Assembly: GCF_011761565.1 (NCBI RefSeq)
Contig: NZ_JAASRM010000001.1
Coordinates: forward strand, 496,139-560,138
Direction: 5' to 3'
Length of the DNA stretch: 64,000 nucleotides
DNA from: Rhizomicrobium palustre
GTDB taxonomy: Bacteria; Pseudomonadota; Alphaproteobacteria; Micropepsales; Micropepsaceae
The notes beneath the pieces were generated by a model that searched no databases, was not told the DNA's origin, and saw only the letters and a program-made list of their open reading frames with translations. Below, one piece after another: positions 48,401-55,728 of this stretch (positions are counted from its first letter, which is position 1; each line of letters starts with the position of its first letter). The position numbers and the translations under genes were made by a program.

Positions 48401-51400
48401 ATTCCACTCACCGAGTCCGGAAAAGTCGATAAAGGCTCGTTGAAGAACTTGCTACGTGGGCGATCCTGCAGCCCCAAGGAAACCCTTCAAGACGAGCTGG
48501 AAAACAATATTGCCCACATCTGGAAAGATCTTCTGGGTGTGCAAGAGCTTCAGCGCGACGACAACTTCTTTGCTCTGGGCGGGCACAGCCTGTTGGCGAT
48601 TGCATTGGCGCATCGTCTGGAAAAACTTCTAGGCCATCCGGTTCCAGCTCGAGAGCTTTTCGTCGAACCAACGTTGCAGGGCTTCGCCGCCCGCATACGT
48701 CATTGCGCAGCAGCGACCATAAATGCGGCGGCCTCTGCGCGGGCAACTGAAGGTCAGCGCGAATTCTGGGTATCCGAGCAGGCCGGGCTCGACACAAGCG
48801 GCTTCGTCATTCCCTTAAGCCTGATCGCGCGCAATGCTGAAAGTGTTTCGGAAGCGCAGTGGCGAAATGCATGGCGCAGAGTAGTCGCCCGCCACGAAGC
48901 GCTACGCACGGGATTTCGAAGCGACGAAAACGGCATTCTTGGGCGCTTCATCGATGAATCCGCCCCCCCCGACCTCGAGTTTTGCCACTACCCCGACCTC
49001 GCCGCAGCCCAGAACCATTGCCAAGCGCGTCAGAGCGAACCCATCAGCATGGCAACGCTGCCCTTATGGCGCGCAGGGATCGTGCAAATCGCCGAACCCC
49101 GGAAAACCTTGTTCTGGATGGCATTGCATCACGCGGTGGGTGACGGTGTTTCTCTTGGTGTTCTAGCGGAAGATCTGGCTCGCATCCTGAGCGGAGAGGC
49201 TTTGCCGCCACTGCGTGCGTCACTCGATCTCGCAGCGGGACGGGAAGAGGCTTATCTCGCCAGTACCGCATGCCAACATGACGCGTGCTATTGGGCAAAA
49301 ATGCTGGCTGACATCAGCGCGGGGCCCGGCGATGCCTTTGACGAATGGCCCTTGGATTTCCCACGTCCCAGCGGACGCACGGCGCAGAATATCAAAGGTG
49401 CCCATATTTTCCGCGCCAGCCTGGATGAGGCGACAGCCCGGGGGCTGCGCACTTTCGCTCACCAGCATGGCGCAAGCCTTCACACCCTGCTCTTGACCAT
49501 TTTAGCACTGGAAATTTTCCGCCGTACAGCGCGCTCGGAATTTCTCATCGGAACGGCGGCCTCGACCCGTGAGACAGCCGATGAGGCAGATCTTGTCGGC
49601 TACTTCGTTAACATGCTGCCGCTTGCCTGCCGGATCAGCAGAGAGACGACGATTGAAGAAGCATTGCGGAACATGCAGGCCGCCCTGGCGGAGGGATTGC
49701 AGCATGCGCGCTATCCCTTCGCACGCATCTATCAGGATTTGCGCCGCTTCCAGACGACTTCACCGCATCCGGCGCGCTTCCCTGTGTTCGATTTTGCCGT
49801 GGCGGAAAATCCCGGTAATTCAGACGAAAAAAGCGAGTTCCATTTCGAAGCTTTACGCTCAGACGAACCATATCGCTTGCGCCCCAATACACCAGCGCAG
49901 GACATGGTTCTAGTCCATGAAGGGTGCGCTGATGGCGGCTTGATCCTACAATGGTATGCAAATGCCGCCCTATATGAAAAAGAAACGGCGGCGGCGTGGA
50001 TGGAAGCGCTGGTCGCGAGGTCGAAATTGCTCGCATCCGGAAATCGGTCAGTGCAAATTCCCAACTTGCTGCCAGCAGAAGAGGCTTTGCTAAAAGCTTG
50101 GGAATATGGCCCGCGCATTGAGCCTCCCACCCCGAGCTTCCCTGCCTATTTCGAACAATGGTGCGCTGAGCACCCCCATCGCCCGGCCCTCGTGAGCGAT
50201 GAGCAAGTTCGAAGCTATTTCAATCTTAACCTTCGCGCCGAGGCTCTGGCTCAGCACCTCATCGAACACGGATGCGCGCCGCAAGAGCCGATTGGCGTTT
50301 ACACCAGCCGCTCCACAGCCTTGCCGGAAACGGTTCTCGCCATTTGGAAGGCGGGCGGGTGCTATGTCCCTCTGGCGAATGATCTTCCTGATGAACGTTT
50401 GAAATTCATCATTGAAGACGCAGGGATAAAGCGGCTTGTCCTTCTCGATGGGTGCTCACTTCCGGCGGCACTGGCCGAAACTGGCTGCGTGATGACGCGC
50501 CCCGAAGCATTGCCGCTGGAACGCGGTGATCAAACACCACACCGCGCATGCTCCGGCCCAGCTTATATTATCTACACCTCCGGCTCGACCGGCGTTCCTA
50601 AGGGCGTGGTTCTTTCGCATGAGGGGCTGAATAATCTTGGCGTCTCGCTTAGCCGCGCCTTGGAGATTACTGCAGAAGATCGCGTGCTCTTGATGGCCTC
50701 GCCAGCCTTTGATGCCTGGATTTCCGATCTTGCCATGGCTTGGGCGGCTGGGGCTGCAGTGGTCCCAATAACGCGCGGCGAGATGAATGATATTGCCGGA
50801 ATGCGTGCCAAGTTAGCGCGGCTGGGCGTTACCGTGGCGACCATGCCGCCATCCTATCTGCGCTTGTTCGCCCAAGCCGATTTTCCGACGCTGCGTATTT
50901 TGATGACGGTTGGTGAGCCCCCCATCACAGCCGATGCCCTGCATTACGCAACACGCCTTCGCTATATCAATGGCTACGGACCGACGGAGAATACCGCCGC
51001 GGCGACGGTTGGGGCGATCATCCCGGGCGCGCCGCGGCTGACGGCGGGAAAGCCACTCGCCAATATCACCGTGCATATTCGTGACAAGCAGGGCGCTCCT
51101 GTACCTCCGGGATCCGTCGGCGCGATCTGGCTTGGCGGGAGAGGATTAGCCACGGGGTATCTCAATCGCCCCGACCTCACCGCGAAAAGTTTTATCGAAA
51201 CGAGCTCCGGCCGGCTTTATGACACTGGCGATCTAGGACGCTGGACGCCGCACGGCGATCTGCAAATTCTTGGCCGCTCCGATGCTCAGGTAAAACTCCG
51301 GGGTCAGCGGATCGAGCTTGGCGAAATCGAACATCTGCTCAGCGCGCATCCGCTGGTGCATCAGTGCGTGGTTCTGGTCGGCCCCAACCCCGATGGCAGC

Positions 51401-53134
51401 CAAACACTGTGGGGCTTTGTGCACCTTGAGCCCGGCGCTGACGAGCCGAGCCAAGAGGCTTGGCACGCCTATCTATCCGCCAAACTTCCGTCCTATATGC
51501 TCCCAACGGCGGTCATTCGGGTTGCAGAAATTCCCCTGACCCATGGAGGAAAGATCGACAAGGGCGCGCTCATCACCCTGACACACAACGGCGGCCTTGC
51601 GTTGGACGGACGTTCACGCACCCCGCCGAGCACTGAAATCGAGCAGCGCATCGCTCAAACATGGGCTGAGCATCTGGAACGAAGCTTCGTTGCCCGCGAA
51701 GATAATTTCTTTGATCTGGGCGGCGATAGCCTGAGAGCTATCGCGGCAGTCAATCATCTGCGCCGGACCTTCCGCTGTGCCATTACCGATCTTTACGAAC
51801 ACCCTCGCCTCGCCGATTTTGCAGCGATTTGCCAGTATCACCCGGAGCATCTTCACACCCTGATCCGCTCCGCCAAAATGCATTGGCAAGCCTACCAGGA
51901 AACACGCGCCGCTTATGAAGCGGAACGCGCCGAAGCCCTTGCTCCCCAATGGCGGGCATATGCGGTCAGGAACGCCGCCTATCGGAATATCGCCGTAGAA
52001 GAGCGCCGCGATTACGCCAATACCCTTTTGACCGGGGCGACAGGGTATCTCGGCAGCTATACGTTGCGCGAGCTCTTGAGCAATCCCCAGCGCCGGGTCA
52101 CAGCCTTGGTGCGCGCTGCCGACGATACCGCCGCCCGCCAGCGCCTGGGCGAAGTCTTGCAGCATTATTTTGGCGAATCGCAAAGAAAGGCGCTACTGGA
52201 AACCGAGCGCCTTACCGTGCTCGCGTCGGATTTGCGCTGCGACAGACTTGGCCTTACGTCCAAGGCATATGACAAAATCGCGCGGGAGATTCAGGCGGTC
52301 TATCACTGCGCTGCCAACGTCAAGCATTTCGGCCATTACAGAGATTTCGAAGCCGATAATGTGGCTGCCACCGCAAGGCTCATAAAACTCGCCGCACATC
52401 GCGGGGCCGATTTTCATTTTGCTTCGACCATATCGGCGGCCGGGAAAGCACCCGAAGACGAATTCCTGCTCTTTACCGAATATGACGCCGTGCCGGACAT
52501 CGCGGACGAAAACTATTATGTCCGTAGCAAGCAGGATGCCGAAAGGCTCCTAGTCGCCGCCCGCCAATATTTACCCAATGCCTCAATCCATCGCGTCGGC
52601 AATCTTGTCTACGCAGCGGACGGCAATGCGCTACAACGCGACATCAAAGAGAATGCCTATTTCCGCCAATTAGCGGCCTTCCTGAAGCTAGGCGTGGTGC
52701 CGAACGATTCTCATACATGGCTCTGCCATGTTGATGTGGTGGCGCGCGGATTGGTACGCCTGGCCGAGAGCAGAGCCTTGACCAATGAAACGCACCACTT
52801 GGAAAGCAGCCGCAAGCGCACACTCGCCAGATTCATCGCCGAGGCAGCCCCGATCCGCGTAACCGGTTTCGACAGCTTCCTCGACCGCCTAGAGGCCGCC
52901 CTCGACGAGCCGGACACTGATGCGGCACTGACGGAAACACTCGAGAATATGGGTATCTATCGCGGTATCGCTCCGCAGCCCCGATCGAGGCGGCTGGAAA
53001 TCACCTCCGCAAGAACCCAAATGCTTCTGATCCATCTGGGTCTCGCCTGGCCAAATACTCCCGGAGAAGGACGAAAGGCCACGCTCGCCCAGGCAACACA
53101 GCTCTTTGCTCCAACAAAACTGGCGGCCCCATGA
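40646..53134 (+). CDS. Four-module nonribosomal peptide synthetase with terminal reductase
   Basis: 4162 residues, order A-T / C-A-T / C-A-T / C-A-T / R. It activates four units, joins them on phosphopantetheine arms and releases the chain by NAD(P)H reduction. Carrier Ser: 565 (LGGTSLLA), 1611 (LGGNSLLA), 2648 (LGGHSLLA), 3695 (LGGDSLRA). Condensation motifs: HHAVADG at 748, HHSVGDG at 1795, HHAVGDG at 2828, all intact. No epimerisation, methylation or thioesterase domain, and no starter condensation domain. The first A domain has Ile232 where amino-acid-activating domains have the amino-binding Asp. The reductase has TGATGYLG at 3796 and YVRSK at 3958. The start at 40646 is the first possible in frame but has a weak ribosome site. 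Its stop overlaps the exporter start by 4 bp. Product not recognised. Confidence 0.95.
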   Translation: MVATPPPPNIVCETDYGPHRYWPPKRFHESFEAIADRNPRATALISDTSVLTYWEIEVWANALARALIKNGVTREQPVGVFTERSGMLAVSLLAIFKAGGVYVPMGADLPADRLVSMIQQSKMHCLIALEGLEPPADVLHGLRKNITSGECAPILRPEEIGPDLIARNGARLKTLGKPSDLAAILFTSGSTGRPKGVQIQHDAVLNMALGHIEAQEITAQDRVLLATAPGFILGFRELCVPLLAGAALVPASRALLDQPLKLLDLMSRHHVSVAFFTPSYLRLFNGVVPDGLRCLITAGEHPNPEDAKTYAKSVEVWNVHGATEMCGTICMMRVAPDDEGPIPSGRPFFNTSVHVLDEEGQPVRAGERGEIYVTGKGIARGYLDQPDLTAASFVHTRHGLLYRTRDLGRWTPNGYLLTLGRINDMVKISGQAVSLGEIEQALLRYPGVKHAFVVQHHGRLIAFVDGAPLPSRIEDWHAFLCKTLPSYMLPADVEILAEMPINAAGKSDRQALLAMAEALQANSNDTRGLLPQGKVEKDIAGVWEEVLDTSPIFREDNYFALGGTSLLAISISQKLQALGMTVAARAILTAPTIAALAEKIVKVPTGATSRSEQQHGIATKGQEDFWVATSLGLATADAQITRILSINGRIPAPEQWQAAWSSLIARHAALRTAFLAGADDAVLWRTLKPEGLTPGTGFYIDTCTSKYEAQRLIVARVAAPLSLTEPPLARAGVVRLGGGEMLFWFTLHHAVADGVSARILQEEMHGILLDHLLPESLCGPAIASDAEQNYLTSLQAQRDRHYWRDLLDRFARDTNNSVFSEFPTDHSRPPYPSGKSSLRLTEQIDAQTVAALIRLAQAQKVSLHTLLLSLLAVEARRRSGRSTILIGTSVSVRPAWAEAAVGYFVNLPPLILPSGDAQSLVADLRTTQTAFTEALEHAAYPSGEIYREFRQCHPQARAQARTSLFDISLTANPSRNCGDAESDFSLSPCILPGEFTAPAAGIDLAFSHEPLKDGGLELALVWNPDVYRQDTAEAWLRSFAAWARWLAEDSVRIEAPAPALLPDEIATLSQWENGPSVVRPAKRLHELIEEVAEAYPDRLAVVSDGGGQSFSALDKEANRIAQHLLSHGVSSGDVVGVLTECSITLPAAILGVWKAGAIYLPLSVELPPERLAFIIKDAGAKIVLALDGLALPATLSQIEIIRPDKSPQISTEHSKPRGSPQDPAFIIYTSGTTGEPKGVVLPHAGVVNVAYATAEATGLTEEDRIAFVATPGFDASIWEFATGLVNGMAIVPVSRALRDDPWELKRTYTARGVTIAFHTPSYLRISRTIPFVGMRVLLCGGEAPSHQDARDHHYLEFWNPYGPTETTIIVSLGKVAKDPMDAPPLTAGRPIPNTRISIRREGGTPVPPGMIGEVWLSGVGLAPGYLNKPELTAKHFVETAEGRFYRTGDWGRWTKDGQLELHGRIDTQVKLHGQRIELGEIERVLQCHPAIADAEVLMMPAVNDTKILHGFVRLHPGAAMPEESAWRAHLSTHLPQYMIPASITPVASFPLMMNGKRDQSALLAMLKAPKTQDGKAPPREGLEQRIATIWYELLGETVAREDNFFALGGNSLLAVTLAHRISQDLQCPIAPRDLFAAPSLAGFSKRVADSMRCEIAREGAVSHRSDLASEGQREFWVAEATGLDTRAFTMPLIRIVDTYPLESWRAAWAALVTRHESLRTTFALDADGTLRRAIAPLEADAAAFESCNQPDRSSAIAYIRQRQEAPFTMATAPLWRIGLVAVGENGEQLFWLALHHSVGDGQSLGVLMQELEMLLHGNALPEMTGDFSRTAAREQAYFAGPEYEEDARYWEDLLTATPKTAFDEAPLDSARSATAHAGMHRFETTIDATTAHALKALARANNTSLHAVMLSLLAVEACRRVGHSDIIIGTTVSTRETAQEARVVGYYVNMLPVPIHLKRGASFTDVLGETGARLAKTLAHARYPFARIYQNHRNQHEHARHPTRYPLFDIAVTENPTTNVRYMRHRGAEYEYWETSPGEDMVLSHEMTPDGQCLLQWHVNAAVYNRDTAEYWLKALTGWAQWLAEDSDRALVPLPKLLPPEIDQLQRWEYGALAERPALRFHEVFEQRLAERGAHPAVLTQTSIRSYAELEHDANILAQALICAGVVRGCTVGVLTGRSAALPAALLGIWKAGAIYLPLSADLPPERLAFMAEDGGLSALIALDGLVVPPELSAVTPHILRPEMLELGGIEDRPLVAGSPDDIAYILYTSGSTGRPKGARITHRAYVNLVLSAGEIYGLTPDDRSLMFASPSFDVSLSDIGLPLAFGSTLCPLPYEVLSSPTAFQDFLRTLKITLADVTPSYLRLFEGADLPSLRILVTGGEAPAKADIQTYASRLRYYNAYGPTENTISSTMALLSADTPFLSAGRPLPNTSIHICDAEGQSLPPGVIGEVWLGGRGLAQDYIGRPDLTATAFVMTREGRRYRSGDLGRWRANGELEIIGRADDQVKINGIRVELGEIEAALRAHPDVAQAVVLLEGSGIDHSLWAFILPRPNSEVPLEDAWRSYLATRIPAYMIPAAVIAIDAIPLTESGKVDKGSLKNLLRGRSCSPKETLQDELENNIAHIWKDLLGVQELQRDDNFFALGGHSLLAIALAHRLEKLLGHPVPARELFVEPTLQGFAARIRHCAAATINAAASARATEGQREFWVSEQAGLDTSGFVIPLSLIARNAESVSEAQWRNAWRRVVARHEALRTGFRSDENGILGRFIDESAPPDLEFCHYPDLAAAQNHCQARQSEPISMATLPLWRAGIVQIAEPRKTLFWMALHHAVGDGVSLGVLAEDLARILSGEALPPLRASLDLAAGREEAYLASTACQHDACYWAKMLADISAGPGDAFDEWPLDFPRPSGRTAQNIKGAHIFRASLDEATARGLRTFAHQHGASLHTLLLTILALEIFRRTARSEFLIGTAASTRETADEADLVGYFVNMLPLACRISRETTIEEALRNMQAALAEGLQHARYPFARIYQDLRRFQTTSPHPARFPVFDFAVAENPGNSDEKSEFHFEALRSDEPYRLRPNTPAQDMVLVHEGCADGGLILQWYANAALYEKETAAAWMEALVARSKLLASGNRSVQIPNLLPAEEALLKAWEYGPRIEPPTPSFPAYFEQWCAEHPHRPALVSDEQVRSYFNLNLRAEALAQHLIEHGCAPQEPIGVYTSRSTALPETVLAIWKAGGCYVPLANDLPDERLKFIIEDAGIKRLVLLDGCSLPAALAETGCVMTRPEALPLERGDQTPHRACSGPAYIIYTSGSTGVPKGVVLSHEGLNNLGVSLSRALEITAEDRVLLMASPAFDAWISDLAMAWAAGAAVVPITRGEMNDIAGMRAKLARLGVTVATMPPSYLRLFAQADFPTLRILMTVGEPPITADALHYATRLRYINGYGPTENTAAATVGAIIPGAPRLTAGKPLANITVHIRDKQGAPVPPGSVGAIWLGGRGLATGYLNRPDLTAKSFIETSSGRLYDTGDLGRWTPHGDLQILGRSDAQVKLRGQRIELGEIEHLLSAHPLVHQCVVLVGPNPDGSQTLWGFVHLEPGADEPSQEAWHAYLSAKLPSYMLPTAVIRVAEIPLTHGGKIDKGALITLTHNGGLALDGRSRTPPSTEIEQRIAQTWAEHLERSFVAREDNFFDLGGDSLRAIAAVNHLRRTFRCAITDLYEHPRLADFAAICQYHPEHLHTLIRSAKMHWQAYQETRAAYEAERAEALAPQWRAYAVRNAAYRNIAVEERRDYANTLLTGATGYLGSYTLRELLSNPQRRVTALVRAADDTAARQRLGEVLQHYFGESQRKALLETERLTVLASDLRCDRLGLTSKAYDKIAREIQAVYHCAANVKHFGHYRDFEADNVAATARLIKLAAHRGADFHFASTISAAGKAPEDEFLLFTEYDAVPDIADENYYVRSKQDAERLLVAARQYLPNASIHRVGNLVYAADGNALQRDIKENAYFRQLAAFLKLGVVPNDSHTWLCHVDVVARGLVRLAESRALTNETHHLESSRKRTLARFIAEAAPIRVTGFDSFLDRLEAALDEPDTDAALTETLENMGIYRGIAPQPRSRRLEITSARTQMLLIHLGLAWPNTPGEGRKATLAQATQLFAPTKLAAP
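42461..45610 (+). other. NRPS module 2: C-A-T, pocket DAWFLGPIIK
   Basis: Condensation domain from about 42480 (GQEDFW start, HHAVADG). The A domain has IYTSGTTGEPKG, FDASIWE with Asp1274, and NPYGPTETT. The ten-residue pocket shares its first six with the leucine code DAWFLGNVVK, so an aliphatic residue is the best guess. Carrier Ser1611. Boundaries approximate. Confidence 0.75.
45611..48720 (+). other. NRPS module 3: C-A-T, pocket DVSDVGAISK
   Basis: Condensation domain starts near EGQREFWVAEATGL; HHSVGDG. The A domain has LYTSGSTGRPKGA, FDVSLSD with Asp2314, and NAYGPTENT. An acidic pocket residue (Asp at the GrsA 278 position) suggests a basic side chain such as Arg, Lys or Orn, with low confidence. 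Carrier Ser2648. Boundaries approximate. Confidence 0.7.
48721..51850 (+). other. NRPS module 4: C-A-T, pocket DASTMVGAAK
   Basis: Condensation domain starts near EGQREFWVSEQAGL; HHAVGDG. The A domain has IYTSGSTGVPKGV, FDAWISD with Asp3356, and NGYGPTENT. The first four pocket residues equal those of a known tyrosine code (DASTVAAVCK); an aromatic residue is a weak guess. Carrier Ser3695 is LGGDSLRA, the form often seen before terminal domains. Boundaries approximate. Confidence 0.7.
51980..53131 (+). other. NRPS terminal thioester reductase domain
   Basis: Extended short-chain dehydrogenase fold: nucleotide loop TGATGYLGSY (from residue 3796), STISAAG segment with candidate catalytic Ser/Thr, and Tyr3958-x3-Lys3962. 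It resembles the Lys2/MxaA-type reductases that release peptidyl thioesters as aldehydes, or alcohols after a second reduction. No thioesterase follows. Confidence 0.88.
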
Positions 53135-54849
53135 ATATTCCGTCACGCATCGGCATACTCGAATTTCTTCAGCAGGAAACACACGCGCTCAACAAGAAGC
53201 TGTTCCTGCTAACCGCCGTATCCGGCGTCGCCAATGCTATGAATCTCGCCGTCATCAACGCATCGGTCGATGCCTTGAAAACCGGCGGGCCATCCTGGCA
53301 GCACTTTCTATGGTTCGGGCTCTCCATCGCGCTGTTCGTTTATTCCCTGCGCTATGTGCTTTATGAATCCAGCCGGATCGCCGAAAATGCGATTTGCAGC
53401 GTACGGGTGCGGCTGGCCGACAAGATCCGCCGATCCGACCTCCTCGCCCTGGAAAGCATCGGCGCGACCGATATTCATGCCCGCATCAGCCGGGACACAG
53501 CAGCCATAGCGCAATCCGCGCGGCCGCTGTTTTCGGCAGCGCAATCAGCCGTTATGATCGCATTCACGCTTGGTTATATCGCGACGGTTTCGCCGCTTGC
53601 CATGTTCTTGTGCATTGGCCTTATCGCAGGCGGCGCCGCGATCTACCTGAAGGACCGCAAGAAATACGAAGAAGGGCTAAATACCTCCTCCGAAGAGGAA
53701 GACCGGCTTTTCACGTCGCTCACCGGGCTACTGGCGGGGTTTAAGGAGATTCGCATCAACCGTGCGAAGAGCGATGATGTTTTCGGCGATTTTGCGGAAA
53801 CCGCAGGCCGCGTGCGTGACGTGCGCACCCGTGTCATGATCCTGTTCTCGAATAACATTGTTATTATCGAGATGTTCCTGGTGTTGCTTCTGGGGGCAAT
53901 GGTTTTTGTACTGCCGATTCTGTCGGGCTCCTTCACCGGCTCGGCGACCAAGATTGTAGCCGCGATTTTGTTTTTCTTTGGCCCCCTCGGCAACGTCGTG
54001 ACCATGATTCCGGTCGTTTCACAGGTCAATGTCACCATCGCCAATCTTCAGCGCCTGGAAGCGAGACTAGACGACACGCTGGAAAAATTAACCAGCTTCG
54101 AAAACTCGCCCATTATCGACATGCGCGGCTTCAAATCGATCCGCTTCGATGGGCTACACTTCGCCTATCGCGACCCGGACGGGAATGCGGCATTCCAAGT
54201 CGGCCCTATCGATTTCACCTTGCGTCATGGCGAAATGCTGTTTCTGGTTGGTGGCAACGGCAGTGGCAAGACTACTTTACTGAAACTGTTCACGGCGCTT
54301 TATCAGCCGCAGCAGGGCGTCATCCGTGTCGACGACGAGCAGATCGGCCCAGCCAACATCCAATCCTACCGCGACCTGTTTTCCGCCATTTTCTCGGACT
54401 TCCACCTATTCGACAAATTGCATGGTTTGCGCGATGCCGCCCCGGAGCGCATCAATGAGCTTCTGAAGTTGATGGAGATTTCCCACAAGACGACCTTTGT
54501 CGACGGTTATTTCTCCAATACCCATCTTTCCACCGGACAGCGCAAGCGACTGGCGCTGGTAGTCTCCTATCTCGAAGACAAGGCGGTTTATGTTTTCGAT
54601 GAGGTAGCAGCGGATCAAGACCCGCATTTCCGCCGCTATTTCTACGAGACCCTCCTTCCAGACCTAAAAAGAGCTGGCAAGACAGTCGTCGTCGTAACTC
54701 ATGACGACCGCTATCACCATATCGCCGATCGAGTTCTGCAAATGGACTACGGCACCCTCCGCGAGGTTCCCCGTTCCTTAGACCCCGATGCTCCCAAGCT
54801 TCATTTTTCAGCCGGACGCAGTGCGCCCCCTAAGGAGGGCAGCGAATGA
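53131..54849 (+). CDS. SyrD/PvdE-type ABC exporter (fused permease and ATPase)
   Basis: 572 residues. The N-terminal half has about six membrane helices (about 23-300). The ATPase domain shows Walker A GGNGSGKTT (374-382), signature LSTGQRKRLAL (466), Walker B VYVFDE with Glu491, and switch His524 in VTHDDR. The layout and LSTGQ signature match the cyclic-peptide exporter family of syringomycin and pyoverdine loci. It probably moves the NRPS product from cytoplasm to periplasm. ATG overlaps the NRPS stop (ATGA) and its own stop overlaps the SPFH start, so expression is coupled. A partner to cross the outer membrane is not encoded in this operon. Confidence 0.92.
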   Translation: MNIPSRIGILEFLQQETHALNKKLFLLTAVSGVANAMNLAVINASVDALKTGGPSWQHFLWFGLSIALFVYSLRYVLYESSRIAENAICSVRVRLADKIRRSDLLALESIGATDIHARISRDTAAIAQSARPLFSAAQSAVMIAFTLGYIATVSPLAMFLCIGLIAGGAAIYLKDRKKYEEGLNTSSEEEDRLFTSLTGLLAGFKEIRINRAKSDDVFGDFAETAGRVRDVRTRVMILFSNNIVIIEMFLVLLLGAMVFVLPILSGSFTGSATKIVAAILFFFGPLGNVVTMIPVVSQVNVTIANLQRLEARLDDTLEKLTSFENSPIIDMRGFKSIRFDGLHFAYRDPDGNAAFQVGPIDFTLRHGEMLFLVGGNGSGKTTLLKLFTALYQPQQGVIRVDDEQIGPANIQSYRDLFSAIFSDFHLFDKLHGLRDAAPERINELLKLMEISHKTTFVDGYFSNTHLSTGQRKRLALVVSYLEDKAVYVFDEVAADQDPHFRRYFYETLLPDLKRAGKTVVVVTHDDRYHHIADRVLQMDYGTLREVPRSLDPDAPKLHFSAGRSAPPKEGSE

Positions 54850-55724
54850 AAACGCTCTTGGAAAAAATCCAGCAGTGGCTTGCCGAGGCACGCATAGAAT
54901 TCAAGGCGCATCTGCGGCGTCAAAAACCATATTGGATTCTTGGCGGCTTTCTCTTCGTCTTCGGCGCCGTTTTCTTCCATGACACCTACCTGGTTTCGAT
55001 TCATTCTGGGCAATTGGGAATATTATGGCGGCGTCTTGGTGGCGGCACAGTTATCGACACGGTGTATGGCGAAGGTGTTCACCTGATCCTGCCCTTCAAC
55101 AAGATGTATGTCTACAACGTCCGCACCCAGCAGTTCCGAGACACGATAGATGCGTTGACCGTGGACGGATTGAATGTCCGCGTGCGCTATTCTGTTCGCT
55201 ATTTCCTACCGGCGGAAACCCTGCCCCTGTTGCACCAGCGCGTGGGCCCCGACTACGCCGACGTGGTGATCAGGCCGGAAATGCGTTCGGTCGTTAGGGC
55301 CGTGTTCGGGCAATATAAGCCGGAGGAAATCTACACCACCCAGAAGGCCATTCAGGAGCGGGTCAGCGAGCTGGCGAAAATCCGCCTGGAAGCGCGCTTC
55401 ATCGACCTCGACGATGTGCCGCTCGAGACCATCACCCTGCCGCCGCGGATATCGCAAGCCATCGAAAGCAAGATGGCTTATCAGCAACTCGAGGGCGAAT
55501 ACATCTACAAGCTGTCGATTGCGGAAAAGGAGGCTCAGCGCCGCCGCATCGAGTCCAACGGATTGAAGCAGTATAATGATACGGTCAATAAAAGCCTCAC
55601 GCCGTCTGTTTTGAGCTGGTACGGCATCCAGGCGACGCAAGAGCTCGCCAAATCGCCCAACGCGAAGACCGTCGTCATTGGATCTGGAAAATCTGGCCTG
55701 CCGATCATTCTCGGAAAGGACTGA
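54846..55724 (+). CDS. SPFH/prohibitin-domain membrane protein
   Basis: 292 residues; ATG at 54846 with a very strong AAGGAGG. A basic, helical N-terminus, one membrane helix (about 34-52: WILGGFLFVFGAVFFHD), then an SPFH domain (GVHLILPFNKMYVYNVRTQQ; LTVDGLNVRVRYSVRYF) and a charged helical stalk (EREAQ-like KEAQRRRIESNGLKQYND). SPFH proteins form large membrane scaffolds that organise complexes or control proteases. Encoded between a peptide exporter and a binding protein in a fully coupled operon; I know of no standard NRPS locus with one. It could cluster the synthesis and export machinery or protect the membrane. Function is inferred. Confidence 0.88.
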   Translation: MKTLLEKIQQWLAEARIEFKAHLRRQKPYWILGGFLFVFGAVFFHDTYLVSIHSGQLGILWRRLGGGTVIDTVYGEGVHLILPFNKMYVYNVRTQQFRDTIDALTVDGLNVRVRYSVRYFLPAETLPLLHQRVGPDYADVVIRPEMRSVVRAVFGQYKPEEIYTTQKAIQERVSELAKIRLEARFIDLDDVPLETITLPPRISQAIESKMAYQQLEGEYIYKLSIAEKEAQRRRIESNGLKQYNDTVNKSLTPSVLSWYGIQATQELAKSPNAKTVVIGSGKSGLPIILGKD

Positions 55725-55728
55725 CGGC

